NCBI GenBank assembly: GCA_023053575.1
Contig: JAKZAP010000053.1
Location: 124,001-188,000, forward strand
Reading direction: 5' to 3'
Origin: Branchinecta lynchi
Lineage: Eukaryota; Arthropoda; Branchiopoda; Anostraca; Branchinectidae
Length of the DNA stretch: 64,000 nucleotides
Shown here: positions 1 through 10,490 of the stretch, in pieces
How positions within the stretch are numbered: the first letter of the stretch is position 1
Layout: every line of letters starts with the position of its first letter
The notes under the pieces: model-generated
Seen by the model: the letters and a program-made list of their open reading frames with translations, nothing else
Database searches by the model: none
Told to the model about the DNA's origin: nothing
Position numbers and translations under genes: made by a program

Positions 1-850
1 GTGCGTGATCATTTGCGCCACAACGGTTTTGCTTAAAAATTAATTCCTAGCACCCTAAAAGTGCACATCTTTACCAAAAAGTGAAAAAAAAAACTTTTGA
101 ACATTGGAAAAGTTCGGTGGCTCTTTCTTAGTTGTATTATGACAGCTTTGTAGAAAAGTCTCATCAGAAATGGGAGCTTGAAGGCTTCAAGCTTTCAGTA
201 CAAAACGATTCGTGCTTCCTATTGGTTGGATTTCAAAAAATGTGGCTTAACCGACCAATGGGATGATTGGGATGCGAGACTCCGTTTCGCAAAAGTGTCA
301 TTATACCAAAAAGGAATAGCCAGATTAATGTTTCCAGCAAAAGTATTATTATACCAACAAGAAATAGCAAGATTAACGTTTTCAGCAGTTAGCTCAGAAT
401 GGTTATCAAAGGCCGATAATTTAGTCTGTAAGTCGAAAGTCCTATACCTCCTAATGTTAATTTTGTTGTTATATGCTTCCTTTAATGATGGTGTAAAAAT
501 ATCCATTTCGTCGGGTAGGGTGCAATCTCTCTATTTTGACTCAAAAATCTTTCCTTCCGAAAAGCGAAAAATATCGGTAGATGGCATAATCCGCCGGGAG
601 AATAAAACCCGCTAGATTATGCCAGGACGCCATGCGTATAAGTCGGAACAAAAAACGGAAATTTGGAAAAAACAGGTAAAATTAAAACAGAAACGGCTAA
701 AACGGCCATATTAAAAACGGAACAGAAACAGAAACGGCATTAAAAAAACGGCTACCTGTTTTCTGTTTTTCTGTTATTTAAAAAAAAAACAGAACAGAAA
801 ACGGTAGTAAAAAAACAGAAACAGAAACCGAAACAGAAACGGTGCCGACC
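1..850. repeat. Non-coding AT-rich stretch with simple repeats
   Basis: I recognise no gene here. Bases 1-100 resemble one unit of the roughly 120-bp tandem repeat at 32.1-32.7 kb (shared words such as TGATCATTTGCGCC and 'ttttgcttaaaaa'). Bases 289-384 are two imperfect 48-bp direct repeats (GCAAAAGT..TTATACCAA). They keep a 145-codon frame open at 178-615, but that frame shows no domain and is probably incidental. Bases 655-850 are low-complexity sequence built from ACAGAAACGG-like words on both strands. Confidence 0.5.
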
Positions 851-854
851 CCTA

Positions 855-1024
855 CTACACAGTAAAAAGTTTATCCGAGTAAGGATTAAAGTTAACTGCA
901 GTATTTGCTACTGAGATTACTCTTATCTCGATTGAGATAACATTGAATTAGAGGAAAGATTGTCTTTTTAGAGACAAGATTAATCCCAGTAGCAAATAAT
1001 GCAAGATTTTTTTTTACAGTGTAG
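855..1024. mobile_element. 170-bp MITE with TA target duplication
   Basis: The ends are inverted copies: CTACACAGTAAAAA on the left and TTTTTACAGTGTAG on the right. TA flanks both sides (853-854 and 1025-1026), as expected for Tc1/mariner-type insertion. A second, inverted and more degraded copy lies at about 2780-2960 and shares GAGTAAGGATTAAAGTTAAC and the central TTTGCTACTG. There is no coding capacity. Superfamily assignment rests only on the TA and is tentative. Confidence 0.6.
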
Positions 1025-1154
1025 TAAAAAAAAAAACATCGGCACAAGAACGTAATCGGCTAAGGATTTGCAAAAATGTCAAAGGCTTCCGCAGACGCGA
1101 CAGATGAAATGGCATGTTCAGTCTCTCGTCCACGAGCCGTATGTGGCCTTCATG

Positions 1155-2035
1155 GTATAGACCGGGCCATCAAACTACATAGTCTACACGCGGGGCCGCG
1201 AAAAATGGCCTAAACATTTCTGCGTGTGAGCCGTTTTGAGTCAAAATAGAATTTGTGTCCGACCGGATTGCAGGGCACGACGGACTATTGGCAGGGTGTT
1301 GTCTGCTGCCAGATTTTGCCGAATTTGTATATCAGGAGCAGGTCGTTTGTCGGGACGAAGCATGGTTATCGCTACGATGCGAACATTTTGGAGTACTAGG
1401 GCCCCGGTCAAGCATTGTCCTAATAGGTGTAATAAGGTGAATAGCGCTATACGCGGTGTTTACGTCTTAATACACACGCCTGTTCAAATACAACCCAAGA
1501 GGTTCTTATCAATGCGGCTTCCGGTGTTGCCAAGGTAATACAATTTTTCGAGCTCTAAAAATATCCGAAAAGGTTCTTGGTACTACTTGAAGTACACGAG
1601 TACAATATAACGCAAACTATACTGTAAAAAAGCTATTAAAATAACGGATGGACAGCATTGATCCTCGAACTGACGAAAAGCCGTGGTAATAGAACAAAAA
1701 TGTGTTTTTGTTAAGAAAAGTTGTTTCTTTAGCTTCCAACAAAGTAGAACTTTACTGCTTCCCGTTGCAACTCTGACGGCGCTGCTCCTTCCTCGGCCCG
1801 CTGGCGGAACCAACCAAGCGATCTGATTGGCCCTGCATAAGGAAGAATAGAGCCGAGCTCTATTTTCCTTATTCACCTTATTACAGCGCGCTCCGAGGAA
1901 AAGAGGAATCTGTAATAAGTCTTATACGCGGTAATACACCTTATTACACCTATTAGGACAATGCTTCAGCGGCGTGACTTAATTTGTGGCAGTTGATTGT
2001 ATGAACTATGTAGTTTAATGGCCCGGTCTAGACCC
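1155..2035. repeat. Nested inverted repeats, probable decayed TIR element
   Basis: AGACCGGGCCATCAAACTACATAG near 1160 is repeated in inverse near 2003-2030 with one mismatch. Inside it, AAGCATTGTCCTAATAGGTG at about 1412-1445 is repeated in inverse at about 1935-1970. The paired arms suggest one TIR element nested around or beside another. The small ORFs here (for example 1583-1876 minus) have no recognisable domain and were not annotated. Confidence 0.45.
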
Positions 2036-2119
2036 ATGCGCTTGTTCCCTCTTGCAAGCGGGCAGTAATAAATATGTAAATGGATATTACTCCTTTTTTT
2101 TTTCAGTAAAGGCGACAAG

Positions 2120-2470
2120 CTTAAAGTTTAACTGAAAAGCCAACATATTTGTGCATCATTCAACTGAATACACTGCATTAGGATTGTGTTGAGGGATTTT
2201 TTTTTTATATTGTTAAAAATATCTACGACCGTCCTCAAAACGTAAGATTCCACTATGACGCGGAAAAGAATCTCAGTACAAACGCGGCTTTTTAGTGGCC
2301 AGTAGTGAGCTAGGTGATCATTGCTCACTGCGTGAACACTTATTTTTGGTAAATCGCTTTCGTTAAGCATAAACACAGGTACAAGAGCATAGAGGTACCA
2401 CAAATCCGAAAGGAAAATTCCACTATATCAAGATTATCCGTGAATAGCGGAGTAACGAAGTAACGCATTT
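2120..2470 (+). repeat. Interspersed repeat family R1, copy 1
   Basis: This unit starts with AAGTTTAACTGAAAAG and contains 'tacactgcatta' and AATCTCAGTACAAACGCGGC. It ends near AACGAAGTAACGC. Diverged copies occur at 8885-9130, at 9295-9628 continuing at about 10700-10840, and in reverse orientation at about 19220-19580. It has no ORF of note. No terminal structure could be fixed, so its class is unknown. Confidence 0.55.
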
Positions 2471-2779
2471 TCATCGGGTCTACCTACAATGCAAATGCGA
2501 CCTACCTCCGTAACATCATTCATTAGTTCTTAAATTCGGAGATCCAAATTTTTATATGTTACATCTGAGCCGCTGATGACACCTCACTTATCTTTGCACT
2601 TGTCGCGATTCACTAGTTTGCATGCGCATTATACTCCGGACGAGTGTTTGCGTATCATTCTACTGATAAAACCGGCTTTCTGAATTTCGCCGAGACCTTG
2701 CTAGAAGTCGATGTGTCTTGGAAAAGGCTTAAAACAGGCAAGGGCTGTGGATAATATTTTAAAAGCAGAGCCTAGCTTC

Positions 2780-2960
2780 AATATAAAAAAATCTTGCAGT
2801 ATGCAACGGGGATTGATCTTGTCTCTGAAAAGATAATCTTATCTGTAATTCGGATTAATCTTATCTCAGTAGACAATAGACTAATGCCAGTAGCAAATAC
2901 TGCAGTTAACTTTAATCCTTACTCGGAGAAACTTTTAAAGTGTTTACAGTACAATGGTTG
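2780..2960. mobile_element. Inverted, degraded second copy of the 170-bp MITE
   Basis: The reverse complement of this stretch matches 855-1024 over most of its length. It abuts LINE A. The open frame that runs into LINE A ORF1 from 2794 starts inside this MITE, so the first 50 or so codons of that frame are MITE-derived and not native LINE sequence. Confidence 0.6.
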
Positions 2961-4053
2961 TTCGTGGAGTGGACTCTACTACCAACCAGTGCTGAATTTT
3001 TTTCAAAAAAGTCTCGATGTTGGTGTTGACGAAGATGTGGTCAGGAAGTTTGCAGCTGAATTCTTTTCCGTTGAAGCCATAGTCACGGCTAAGAAGCTAT
3101 TCTGGTCCTGTGTTTTCGCCCCGGAGCTCCCGCCAAAACGAAACACATCTGCTAATCATTTAGCAGACCTCACCGCTGCATTCAAACGTTGTGACAATGA
3201 CAACGTTGAGCTACCTGACTTCGTTATCAGGTTCCCGAACGAAGTGCCCGTTATTCCAGCTGTGGCTTACTCTCTCCTGACCAGCCAGATCAATGCGTGT
3301 GCCAAGGATATTCGGTTCATTGCTGATCGAATTGCAAAACATGAGGGGTCCACTCCTGTCTTTGGAATGTCGAATCAAACAATCACGACCCCCTCGCCTG
3401 TGCACACTGTTATTGTGGACAATATCCCTCCTTCCCTATGTGACGTCAATTCAAGAAATCAGCATCTCGATTCCGTTGAGGGTCGAGATGGCATCACAAA
3501 CGTCAAAGCTAGTGTCAGGCAAAACCGTCTAGTTGTACAGACTTCGAGTGCGACATATGCTGACATTGTTGCCAAATCGATAACAAAGGGTCTTCCGCCC
3601 GGGGTTACCACTAAGGTCATACAACCAAGATTCTTTGGGGTAATACGAAGTGTTCCAGAGCGCATCTCTTCTAGTGATTTGAAGTGTTTGCTTGATGCCG
3701 TGGAAGTCTCGCAGATCTCAAATTCCCGGTCTTTCAAGGTTGGCTATGTAGATCAAGCTTCCCTTTTAAGAGCTTTAAAGTGTGGAGTTAAGATCGGTTA
3801 CGAGCATTTCCGTGTCCATGAATTTCATCGCATGCCGAAAAGATGTTTCCGTTGTCAGTCACTGGACCATGTTGTTGATAGATGTCCACTTCAGACAGAT
3901 ACGCCTAAATGTGCTAGATGCTCTGGATGTCACGTATATTCAAGAGACTTGCCTTGTAGCCTACCCCCCAAATGTGCCAATTGTGATGGGGACCATGTGT
4001 CTTTCAGTTTTCGGTGCCCGAAAATCAAAAACGCATTGAAAATAACGGTGTGA
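2884..4053 (+). CDS. LINE A ORF1, gag-like nucleic-acid-binding protein
   Basis: The frame is open from 2794, and the first ATG is at 2884. Both lie in the neighbouring MITE, so the native N-terminus may be missing or altered. The C-terminal 70 residues hold three clustered zinc knuckles of the C-x2-C-x3-H/x4-C style (CFRCQSLDHVVDRC, then CARC..., then CANCDGDHV...C). This is the arrangement of ORF1 proteins in Jockey, I and R1 LINEs, which coat the RNA. Upstream is a region with KFAAEFFSVEAIVTAKKLFW, resembling a conserved N-terminal patch of such gags. The stop TGA at 4051-4053 overlaps the ORF2 start as TGATG. Confidence 0.75.
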   Translation: MPVANTAVNFNPYSEKLLKCLQYNGCSWSGLYYQPVLNFFQKSLDVGVDEDVVRKFAAEFFSVEAIVTAKKLFWSCVFAPELPPKRNTSANHLADLTAAFKRCDNDNVELPDFVIRFPNEVPVIPAVAYSLLTSQINACAKDIRFIADRIAKHEGSTPVFGMSNQTITTPSPVHTVIVDNIPPSLCDVNSRNQHLDSVEGRDGITNVKASVRQNRLVVQTSSATYADIVAKSITKGLPPGVTTKVIQPRFFGVIRSVPERISSSDLKCLLDAVEVSQISNSRSFKVGYVDQASLLRALKCGVKIGYEHFRVHEFHRMPKRCFRCQSLDHVVDRCPLQTDTPKCARCSGCHVYSRDLPCSLPPKCANCDGDHVSFSFRCPKIKNALKITV

Positions 4054-5306
4054 TGGCTCAGATTTCAAATGTACTCCGATGTGTGTCTTTGAACATAAAT
4101 GGGACGAAAGATAAGGACCTTGAACTGGATCGATTACTCTCCGAAACTGATGTGCTGTTCCTTCAAGAGCATCTTCTTTCCACTACTAGTGCCGACAGTC
4201 TGCGCCGTTCGGTCGATCACTATATATTCGTGCAACCTGCTAGAAAAACGAGAGGCCGTCCTTCCGGTGGACTAGCAATTTTTATCCGTTCTTCCTGTTG
4301 CCTCAGACCTCCAACTGTCTTTCTTTCGGATAGACTGATGCTAGCTGTACAGTTTGGCGACCTCGTTCTAGTTAACGCATATCTTCCGTGCGACCGTCGC
4401 AACCTCGCTTCATTTGGATTATTTGCTAAATCTTGTAACAAGATCAAGTCTCTCCTTTCAGACATCAGTAGCAAAGGTCTTAACTGGATTCTTGTTGGTG
4501 ATTTGAATACCAACATCCTGGCTCCTTCTATACGCACTGACCTGTTTACCGAGTCTCTTCCTAGCGGGTATTGTATCGTAGAGAAGTCCTTGCCGTATAC
4601 CTACAGACACAATCGTGGCGGAACCGTTTCGAACCTTGACCACCTTATAGTCTCCCATCCATCTGTAGCTGATGGAACGGTTGAAGTTGACGACGAAAAA
4701 ATTGAAGATGACCATCTGCCGTTGACTTTCAAATTGGCACTCCCCGCCGATTGTGTTAAAAGCACTACGTCTCAACATCAGACATGGATCAAGAAAAGGA
4801 ACTGGAATCGTTTAGATCCCGTACTTTATATAGCTACACTGACCACCCTTTTGACAGCTGTGAAAATTCCGTTCCACTTACTCCAGACTAGTCTCCATGT
4901 GACTGGTTCCTCCATCGACTTGAACTTTTATTACTCTGAGGTCGTTCATTGCTTGAAGACTGCCGCTAACGTAGCCGTACCATTCGAAAATGTTCGGGTT
5001 GGAACCCGAAAGCGGCTTTGGAGAGTTTGTCCGGAGGTTAAGAAAGCCAAAAATCATGCGAAATTTTGGTTGAGACTATGGATAGCTTGTGGACGCCCTA
5101 TCAGTGGAACCGTGTTTGACCTTAAAAAGAAGACAAAGCGGGAGTATAAATATTGTTTGAAATCCGCACGTTTAAATGGCGCTGATGCCCCTACAGACCG
5201 CAAGTCTTGGAATAAAGTTCTTCTTTCGGACAAGTGTTGTGCAGTGTCTCCGTCAAAATTGACCTCCTCTGACTGGATAAACCATTATCGCAACTTGTTC
5301 ATTTAG
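4053..5306 (+). CDS. LINE A ORF2 part 1: APE-type endonuclease
   Basis: The start ATG at 4053 overlaps the ORF1 stop (TGATG), so I prefer it to the open frame beginning at 4014. The product begins with the typical CVSLNINGTKDK segment. It has the catalytic E of LQEHLL, LVGDLNTNIL (D and N of the GDxN motif), SNLDHLIVS and DDHLPLTF, which together form the endonuclease/exonuclease/phosphatase fold that nicks the target DNA. After the endonuclease comes a basic linker. The frame ends in TAG at 5304-5306 but stays open immediately after it. In LINE B the aligned codon is GGT (glycine), so this stop is probably a mutation in one long ORF2. Confidence 0.8.
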   Translation: MAQISNVLRCVSLNINGTKDKDLELDRLLSETDVLFLQEHLLSTTSADSLRRSVDHYIFVQPARKTRGRPSGGLAIFIRSSCCLRPPTVFLSDRLMLAVQFGDLVLVNAYLPCDRRNLASFGLFAKSCNKIKSLLSDISSKGLNWILVGDLNTNILAPSIRTDLFTESLPSGYCIVEKSLPYTYRHNRGGTVSNLDHLIVSHPSVADGTVEVDDEKIEDDHLPLTFKLALPADCVKSTTSQHQTWIKKRNWNRLDPVLYIATLTTLLTAVKIPFHLLQTSLHVTGSSIDLNFYYSEVVHCLKTAANVAVPFENVRVGTRKRLWRVCPEVKKAKNHAKFWLRLWIACGRPISGTVFDLKKKTKREYKYCLKSARLNGADAPTDRKSWNKVLLSDKCCAVSPSKLTSSDWINHYRNLFI

Positions 5307-6737
5307 TGCAATATGCGCGTGCAACAGTTTTTCGACTCTTTACTTTCAAGGTTTCTCCCTGTTAAAATTTCTCAGTCTTCTGTTTTTGCGGTTACTAGTA
5401 ATGCTGTCGAAAAGGCTGTTTACAGACTAAAAAAGACTGGATCTGTCGATATCGATGGTATTTCTTCAGAGTTCTTCAAAACTGAATGTCCTGTTCTGAT
5501 CCAACATCTACAACTACTGTTCCAAATGTTTCTTTCCCAATCTCAGGTCCCGAATAGCTTCCTTGTTGGAACCGTAACATCTGTCCTTAAGCGAGGCAAG
5601 GACCCTGAACTGTGCAATAGTTTCCGTCCGATTACAGTATCATGTACAGTCAGTAAAATTTTTGAGTATGTCCTTCTTCCCGAACTTCTTGAAAAAGGCA
5701 ATTTTGGAAATATGCAATTGGGTTTCAGGGATGGTACGGGTTGTGCGCATGCTCACCACGTTCTAACCAAAATAATGCGACAGGCCACTCTAAACAGATC
5801 AACCATCCACATTTGTTCCATAGACATCTCTGGGGCTTTTGATAATGTTGTCCATTCTCAAGCTTTGTATTCGCTTGCTCGTTCTGGAGTCAATTCTTCT
5901 ATTCTTTGCCTTTTAAAGTATTGGTACGCAAATTCCAGCATTCGGGTAAAATGGCAGGGTCAGTTATCGGAAAATATTTCAGTGAACCATGGAGTTCGCC
6001 AAGGTGGAGTTTTGTCACCGTATATATTTAAGTCTGCGATTTCTGATTGTTTGGATTCTCTTCTTCCTGCATATTTGTTCAAGGAGATTTCGATAAGCTA
6101 CATTGCGTATGCTGATGATATCCTCCTAGTCAGCCGTACAAAATCCACTCTTTCTAAAAATATGAAAATTTTAGCAAACAAACTTTCAGACATCGGACTT
6201 GAGATAAATCTGTCAAAATGTGAATATCTTTGTTTCGGTCGCACAACAACCTCTGAGCGCTCTTCTGTTGCAATTGGTTCTTTTTCTATTTTTTCGTCCG
6301 AGTCGCTGAAATGGCTCGGGCTTACCTTCAAATCCACATTATCTTTAACGTGCTCCTCTATTTTAAAATCAGTATCAAATTCCATCAGATTTGGTTACGG
6401 GCGTTTGGTCCCAAATAGAGGAAAATATTCCCGCAAGGCGCTCGGAAAGTTGTATAGTGCTTTTTGCGGCCCATATATCCACAATTGTTCCGGAGTTTAC
6501 CATATCCTAAGGAAAAAAGATGTTAAAAATTTGAGAAGTTGTTTTTTCAAGTATTGTAAATTTCTGATGTATCTTCCAAAATCTTTTCGTAATCGTAAAT
6601 TGGTTTCGAATTTTAATGTTCAGGATAGTGTTAATACACTTTTTCGTTCGCATTCAAATCTATTTTCCCTCCACAAACATCCTGCCCTCTCAGCCCATGA
6701 AATTATTAGCCAGTTTTTCATTCCTGAACCCGATTAA
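5307..6737 (+). CDS. LINE A ORF2 part 2: reverse transcriptase
   Basis: This is in the same frame as the endonuclease, directly after the UAG; the first ATG is 5313. RT motifs run in order: SFRPITVSCTVSK (motif 2 region), CSIDISGAFDNV (motif A, catalytic D), GVRQGGVLSPYIF (motif B), YIAYADDILLVS (motif C, catalytic ADD) and INLSKCEYLCFG (motif D), then WLGLTFKS and a C-terminal domain. It reverse-transcribes the LINE RNA at the nicked target. Apart from the UAG there are no stops or frameshifts through the RT, so decay is slight. Confidence 0.85.
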   Translation, partial: CNMRVQQFFDSLLSRFLPVKISQSSVFAVTSNAVEKAVYRLKKTGSVDIDGISSEFFKTECPVLIQHLQLLFQMFLSQSQVPNSFLVGTVTSVLKRGKDPELCNSFRPITVSCTVSKIFEYVLLPELLEKGNFGNMQLGFRDGTGCAHAHHVLTKIMRQATLNRSTIHICSIDISGAFDNVVHSQALYSLARSGVNSSILCLLKYWYANSSIRVKWQGQLSENISVNHGVRQGGVLSPYIFKSAISDCLDSLLPAYLFKEISISYIAYADDILLVSRTKSTLSKNMKILANKLSDIGLEINLSKCEYLCFGRTTTSERSSVAIGSFSIFSSESLKWLGLTFKSTLSLTCSSILKSVSNSIRFGYGRLVPNRGKYSRKALGKLYSAFCGPYIHNCSGVYHILRKKDVKNLRSCFFKYCKFLMYLPKSFRNRKLVSNFNVQDSVNTLFRSHSNLFSLHKHPALSAHEIISQFFIPEPD

Positions 6738-6931
6738 TGTGCTTGTCACTGTGTACAAATTTTAAGTCTATTTAGTGTTTTTTTTTTTTTTTTAAATGAA
6801 AAGAATGTTGTCGTGTTTATTTGCATTGTTTTGTTTAAGTGTTTTAATATGTATATTTTACTTTTGTATTTTATACTCCGCTGTTACGCAAAAAGCGGGT
6901 CATAAATAAATAAATAAATAAATAAATAAAT

Positions 6932-8199
6932 AGTTGTAAATATTGGAATAGAACAGTAAGTAGTGCGAGATGTGCTTTAACGCTAAATGCGGTAATAAAC
7001 AAATAAATAAATAAGATAATATGTTGTCAGACTTGGGATGTTAAAGGACCCCTCTCGTTTTTCATTGTCTTCGCACCTTCAGCGACAACTTACGTGGTTT
7101 ACTGACTTCTTTACATAATTCTTGCCAGTTATTTTATTGTTTTTTTTTCCTTTTCAGTACTTGGTTGATCAATCAATCAAGTTTATTTTCCAAATTAATT
7201 AGTTACAGCAGCATTGTCTTGATGGAGCGTGTCTTGGTGACGATGAAACTGCGTTGACTGCTTCGGGTCATCTAACTACAGTCGGGGCCGTAGCATCTGA
7301 ATATATCTCTAATCCGACTTTAGACCATGGTATCTGCAAAAATGCAACTATTGATATTGGCAGTTGTCTAATTAATCAATCAAGTTTATTTTCCATATAG
7401 CTTAAAGCTAGAAGAGGAATAAAATATTTACAAAATACACAGAAACGAAACGAATTAACTAATACACTTACAAGATATGACCAGAAATAGATGATGGGAT
7501 GAAACTGTGTAAAAGACGGGCAGAAGAATTAGCAGGATATGGAGAAAACTAATTGCCAATATTCCTCTCGGGCCGACGCACGGAAGACGGGAAGGGGGAA
7601 TAGACGGCCCATCTGGATATGTTCTTAGGTTGCCCAATAATAACTTTGTTTTGGCTTGAGGTGTGAGCGCGCAGGCGCTGTCGAATCTCCCGTCGTCGTT
7701 CCTCCCTTAGGAAGGCACCGTGGTTCGCTATGATTTCTCAGCTTTGAACCACGACGCATTTGGTTTTCAAAAAATTTGCGTCCAGCTACCGCGTCAAGAG
7801 GCTGAATAGAATTGACAAGCGCTAACAAGAAGATCGCTAATTGCACGTGAAAAGTAATGTTATTTTCAGAAACAACACTTCTGGGCTATTTCATCATGAA
7901 AAAATCATTTCTAGTAAGATGTTCTTTTTAGGGTATGTGCCGTTTAGCGAGCTCTACGACCGATGGGTGACCCTGACAAGAGAGGTGCTATCGCACCGAG
8001 AGGTTCCCTCACGATGGGTCCAGGGACTTCTCGCTTTCGTCGCCTCAGCCAGCTCAGTGGTAAAGGGTTAGTATTATTTTGCTATTATCCGCAGGGCCCC
8101 CGTCTCGGTCTGCCTGCAATGACAGATGGGGCAGCGAATGCCTTATGCCCGGGTCCCACTATAGTCACACCTGGTAATAACGACGGTAATAAGACTGTC
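6932..8199. repeat. Non-coding stretch with two short LINE-like 3' ends
   Basis: ATCAATCAAGTTTATTTTCC occurs twice, near 7170 and near 7374. Read in reverse it looks like the end and (TTGA)n tail of short antisense LINE copies. Nothing else is identifiable. The 60-110 codon frames here (for example 7963-8301, 7625-7846) have no domains and partly overlap the MITE that follows. Confidence 0.35.
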
Positions 8200-8202
8200 T
8201 TA

Positions 8203-8572
8203 TGTAGCGTTTGCACGGACAAGATATCCCGTCGAGTAGAAAGGAATTCCGGTCGACTTGAGAGGATTCCGTTCGTGAAGACGACTAGAAAAAAAGTCTA
8301 GCGGGACGGGAATTCCTTTCAGTATGAAGGAATTCCGGTCTACTTGAAAGGAATTTCGTCGGCGGCACTGGTGAAAAAGGCTAGCTAGCTTTTGAGATTA
8401 GCAGTCGTCAGCACTAATGTCATAAATGCTATCAAAACATTTTTTTGTTAGCTAGTGAATTTATTTTTATCATATTTTCTTGCTTGAAGACACAGTTTTC
8501 TCTGTGTGTAAACATAATCTTGTCACCAAGAACGGATTCTGTTCAAATTTTCCTCTACTCGTAAACGCTGCA
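8203..8572. mobile_element. 370-bp PIF/Harbinger-like MITE, copy 1
   Basis: The termini are TGTAGCGTTTGCACGG on the left and GTAAACGCTGCA on the right, inverted to each other. They are flanked by TTA at 8200-8202 and 8573-8575. The TTA/TAA 3-bp duplication is characteristic of PIF/Harbinger elements. A relative sits at 11132-11518 with the same ends and the same TTA. The interior contains AAGGAATTCCGGTC palindromic words and no transposase. Confidence 0.75.
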
Positions 8573-8575
8573 TTA

Positions 8576-9626
8576 CGGTCGAAATTTGGAAGAAAAGACG
8601 CTGAAAACGTAAAATAGACGAGATGGAAAACCTCATCTCCGCCATTTTGAACATAACTTTGGACCAATCACAGACAACAGTCATTGACTTTAGCTAGTTT
8701 TATTCACCTATGAGTGATGATGGTGGTAATATCTCTTGAATTTCTTCGTTCGAGGTGTGACCAGGATGAAAGGTAAGGGTGGGTAAAAACCAAATTAACA
8801 AACCAAATGACGTACAGATGCGACTGAATGTGGTCCGTCATTAGCTTTGTTTCCTGCATGACCTCCTAAAAAATATTTACTTTCCTTAAAGTTTAACTGA
8901 AAAGATAATTCATTTTCGTTTAATTCAGTAGAATACACTGCATTATTTGGACTGGGTTAAGATTTTTTACTTGTCACTATTTGCTCTATTATGAAGTTCA
9001 GAATGTCTACAGCCGTCGCCGCAACGCACAGTTCTCTGAATCTCAATACAAACGCGGCTTTCCAGTAGCTAGCCGCTAAAGGTGTTTTTACTGCGTGAAC
9101 ACATATTCGTTCTCCAAAGCGTTTTTTTTTAAAATAATCTTTAACTTCCCTTACAGCTCCTGCAAATTACTTGCTAGCGTTCGATTATCATAGGCTACAG
9201 TCAACAACAAGAACGTATAATACTAACATACAAAATATTTCGGTAATAACGTTAAAGATCCACGGTTTACAATTTATATACACAGTTGACGTTATTAAAG
9301 TGTAACTGAAAAGCCAACTTATTTTTTTGTTTTGGAATTGAATTCGTTGAATTATTTTGACTCGGTCAAGGGATTTTTTACTGTATCACCTTTGATTCTG
9401 TTAACGACGTTCAAAATACGCACTACTGGCCCGACTAAAAAATTCATCCCTACGCGGAAAATTTGAATTTTAATAAAAGCGTGCACTTTAGAGGCTTCAA
9501 TGCCAGATTGTAATGTCACTTCTGAAGAAAGACCACCATTACGTGTGACCCACAAACGATTTATTTTTAGGCAATAGGGTACCGGTGGGGTTGCTAGGTA
9601 GGGGGGTACCTATGTACAAGCCTATA
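8576..9626. repeat. Non-coding; R1 repeat copies
   Basis: Two R1-family copies lie here, about 8885-9130 and about 9295-9626, each starting AAGTTTAACTGAAAAG or AAGTGTAACTGAAAAG. The second is interrupted by the pogo-like MITE at 9629 and seems to resume past 10.7 kb ('taggtaccgatgtacaagc', 'aacaaagtaacgcc'). Nothing else was recognised. Confidence 0.45.
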
Positions 9627-9628
9627 TA

Positions 9629-10488
9629 CAGTAGAGGTACGCTTATTTGAACACTTTTTTAACTGTTCCACTACCTTGGCTTTCTTACTTGCATATAAAA
9701 AAGTAAAATGGAAAAGAAAAATAACAAACTTGATATCAGCTAACAGCCAACTATTTCAGGGTTATCCTGGCACAAACTTGAAGCAGAAGTTCAAGTAAAT
9801 TTCTTTGATTTTGAATTTATTAAAAGGTCCTTCCTCTTTTGAGGGCATCTGACGGTTCGGACCGCCATCTTCTCCATTGAAGGTGCGTTCCTCCCGGCAA
9901 ACTTTTCAAATTATAAAAAACAAAACAGAGGTGTCAGCTGAGTCACTTTCAAGGATCATTTACACGGCAGGTATTGTTCCCCGGAGACGAGAAGGGAAAG
10001 CGTTCACACGGTACCTGGGTATTTTTCAAGGGAGAGTACTGTCATCTGGCAATAAATTACAATAATATAAAAATTACAATAAATAAATTATCTCTCTATA
10101 ATGAATACCAACATGTGTCCATTTAGACCACTTTTTACATGGGCATAATCAAAATTATTCCTCGAAAATCCAGTTTTATTGTTGCTGACGTCGAAGAATA
10201 CCCATCGACAAACAAATACCCGGGTAAGAAGTTCGCGAAATGAAGTCCAAAATACCCGGTTTTTTGTTGCTGTTGCGGGGAAAAATACCCGCGGAGTACG
10301 GGTAAATACCCTCCGTATAAACGTAGCTTCATAGTTGAATGGTGAATTAGCAAAATATTCAAAAAGTGACAAAAGCGTGAGTGATTATTACTAGTATTTA
10401 TAGGAAAAAAATACCTGGTTTGGGTTTTAGTTTTGTCTTCGGCGATCGTTCACTGTTAGCAAACGTTCACATAAGCATACCTCTACTG
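9629..10488. mobile_element. 860-bp non-autonomous pogo/Tc1-like element
   Basis: The TIRs are CAGTAGAGGTACGCTTATTT on the left and, in inverse, CAGTAGAGGTATGCTTATGT on the right. They are flanked by TA (9627-9628 and 10489-10490). The CAGT...ACTG ends and TA duplication fit the pogo/Tigger branch of Tc1/mariner. The interior has AATACCCGG/CCGGGTAT words but no transposase frame. A single-ended related copy begins near 27293 (TAGTAGAGGTATGCTTATTT). Confidence 0.7.
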
Positions 10489-10490
10489 TA

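Larger units (their letters stand above)
2950..6931 (+). mobile_element. LINE A: nearly full-length non-LTR retrotransposon
   Basis: The order is a gag-like ORF1 with zinc knuckles, an APE-type endonuclease, a reverse transcriptase, a short 3' UTR and a microsatellite tail of (AAAT)n at about 6905-6931. The 3' UTR (6738-6904) contains CTCCGCTGTTACGCAAAAAG, which recurs in inverse at 12.35 kb. The APE endonuclease plus CCHC ORF1 place it in the Jockey/I/R1/CR1-type LINEs; the exact clade was not determined. The 5' boundary is unclear because a MITE abuts it, and no target duplication was found. One in-frame UAG interrupts ORF2. Confidence 0.85.

Noticed and set aside
178..615. 145-codon frame near the window start
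   Set aside because: It is extended by a 48-bp tandem duplication in AT-rich sequence; it has no domain, and an antisense frame overlaps it.
1583..1876. 97-codon minus frame between inverted repeats
   Set aside because: It lies within repeat arms and has no recognisable domain.
2794..2940. TTG/ATG start of LINE A ORF1 inside the MITE as the native start
   Set aside because: This segment matches an independent MITE copy at 855-1024, so it is not LINE-specific.
855..2960. A single 2.1-kb transposon with the 170-bp inverted repeats as its ends
   Set aside because: The left repeat has its own complete pair of ends and TA duplication, so two separate MITE copies explain it better.
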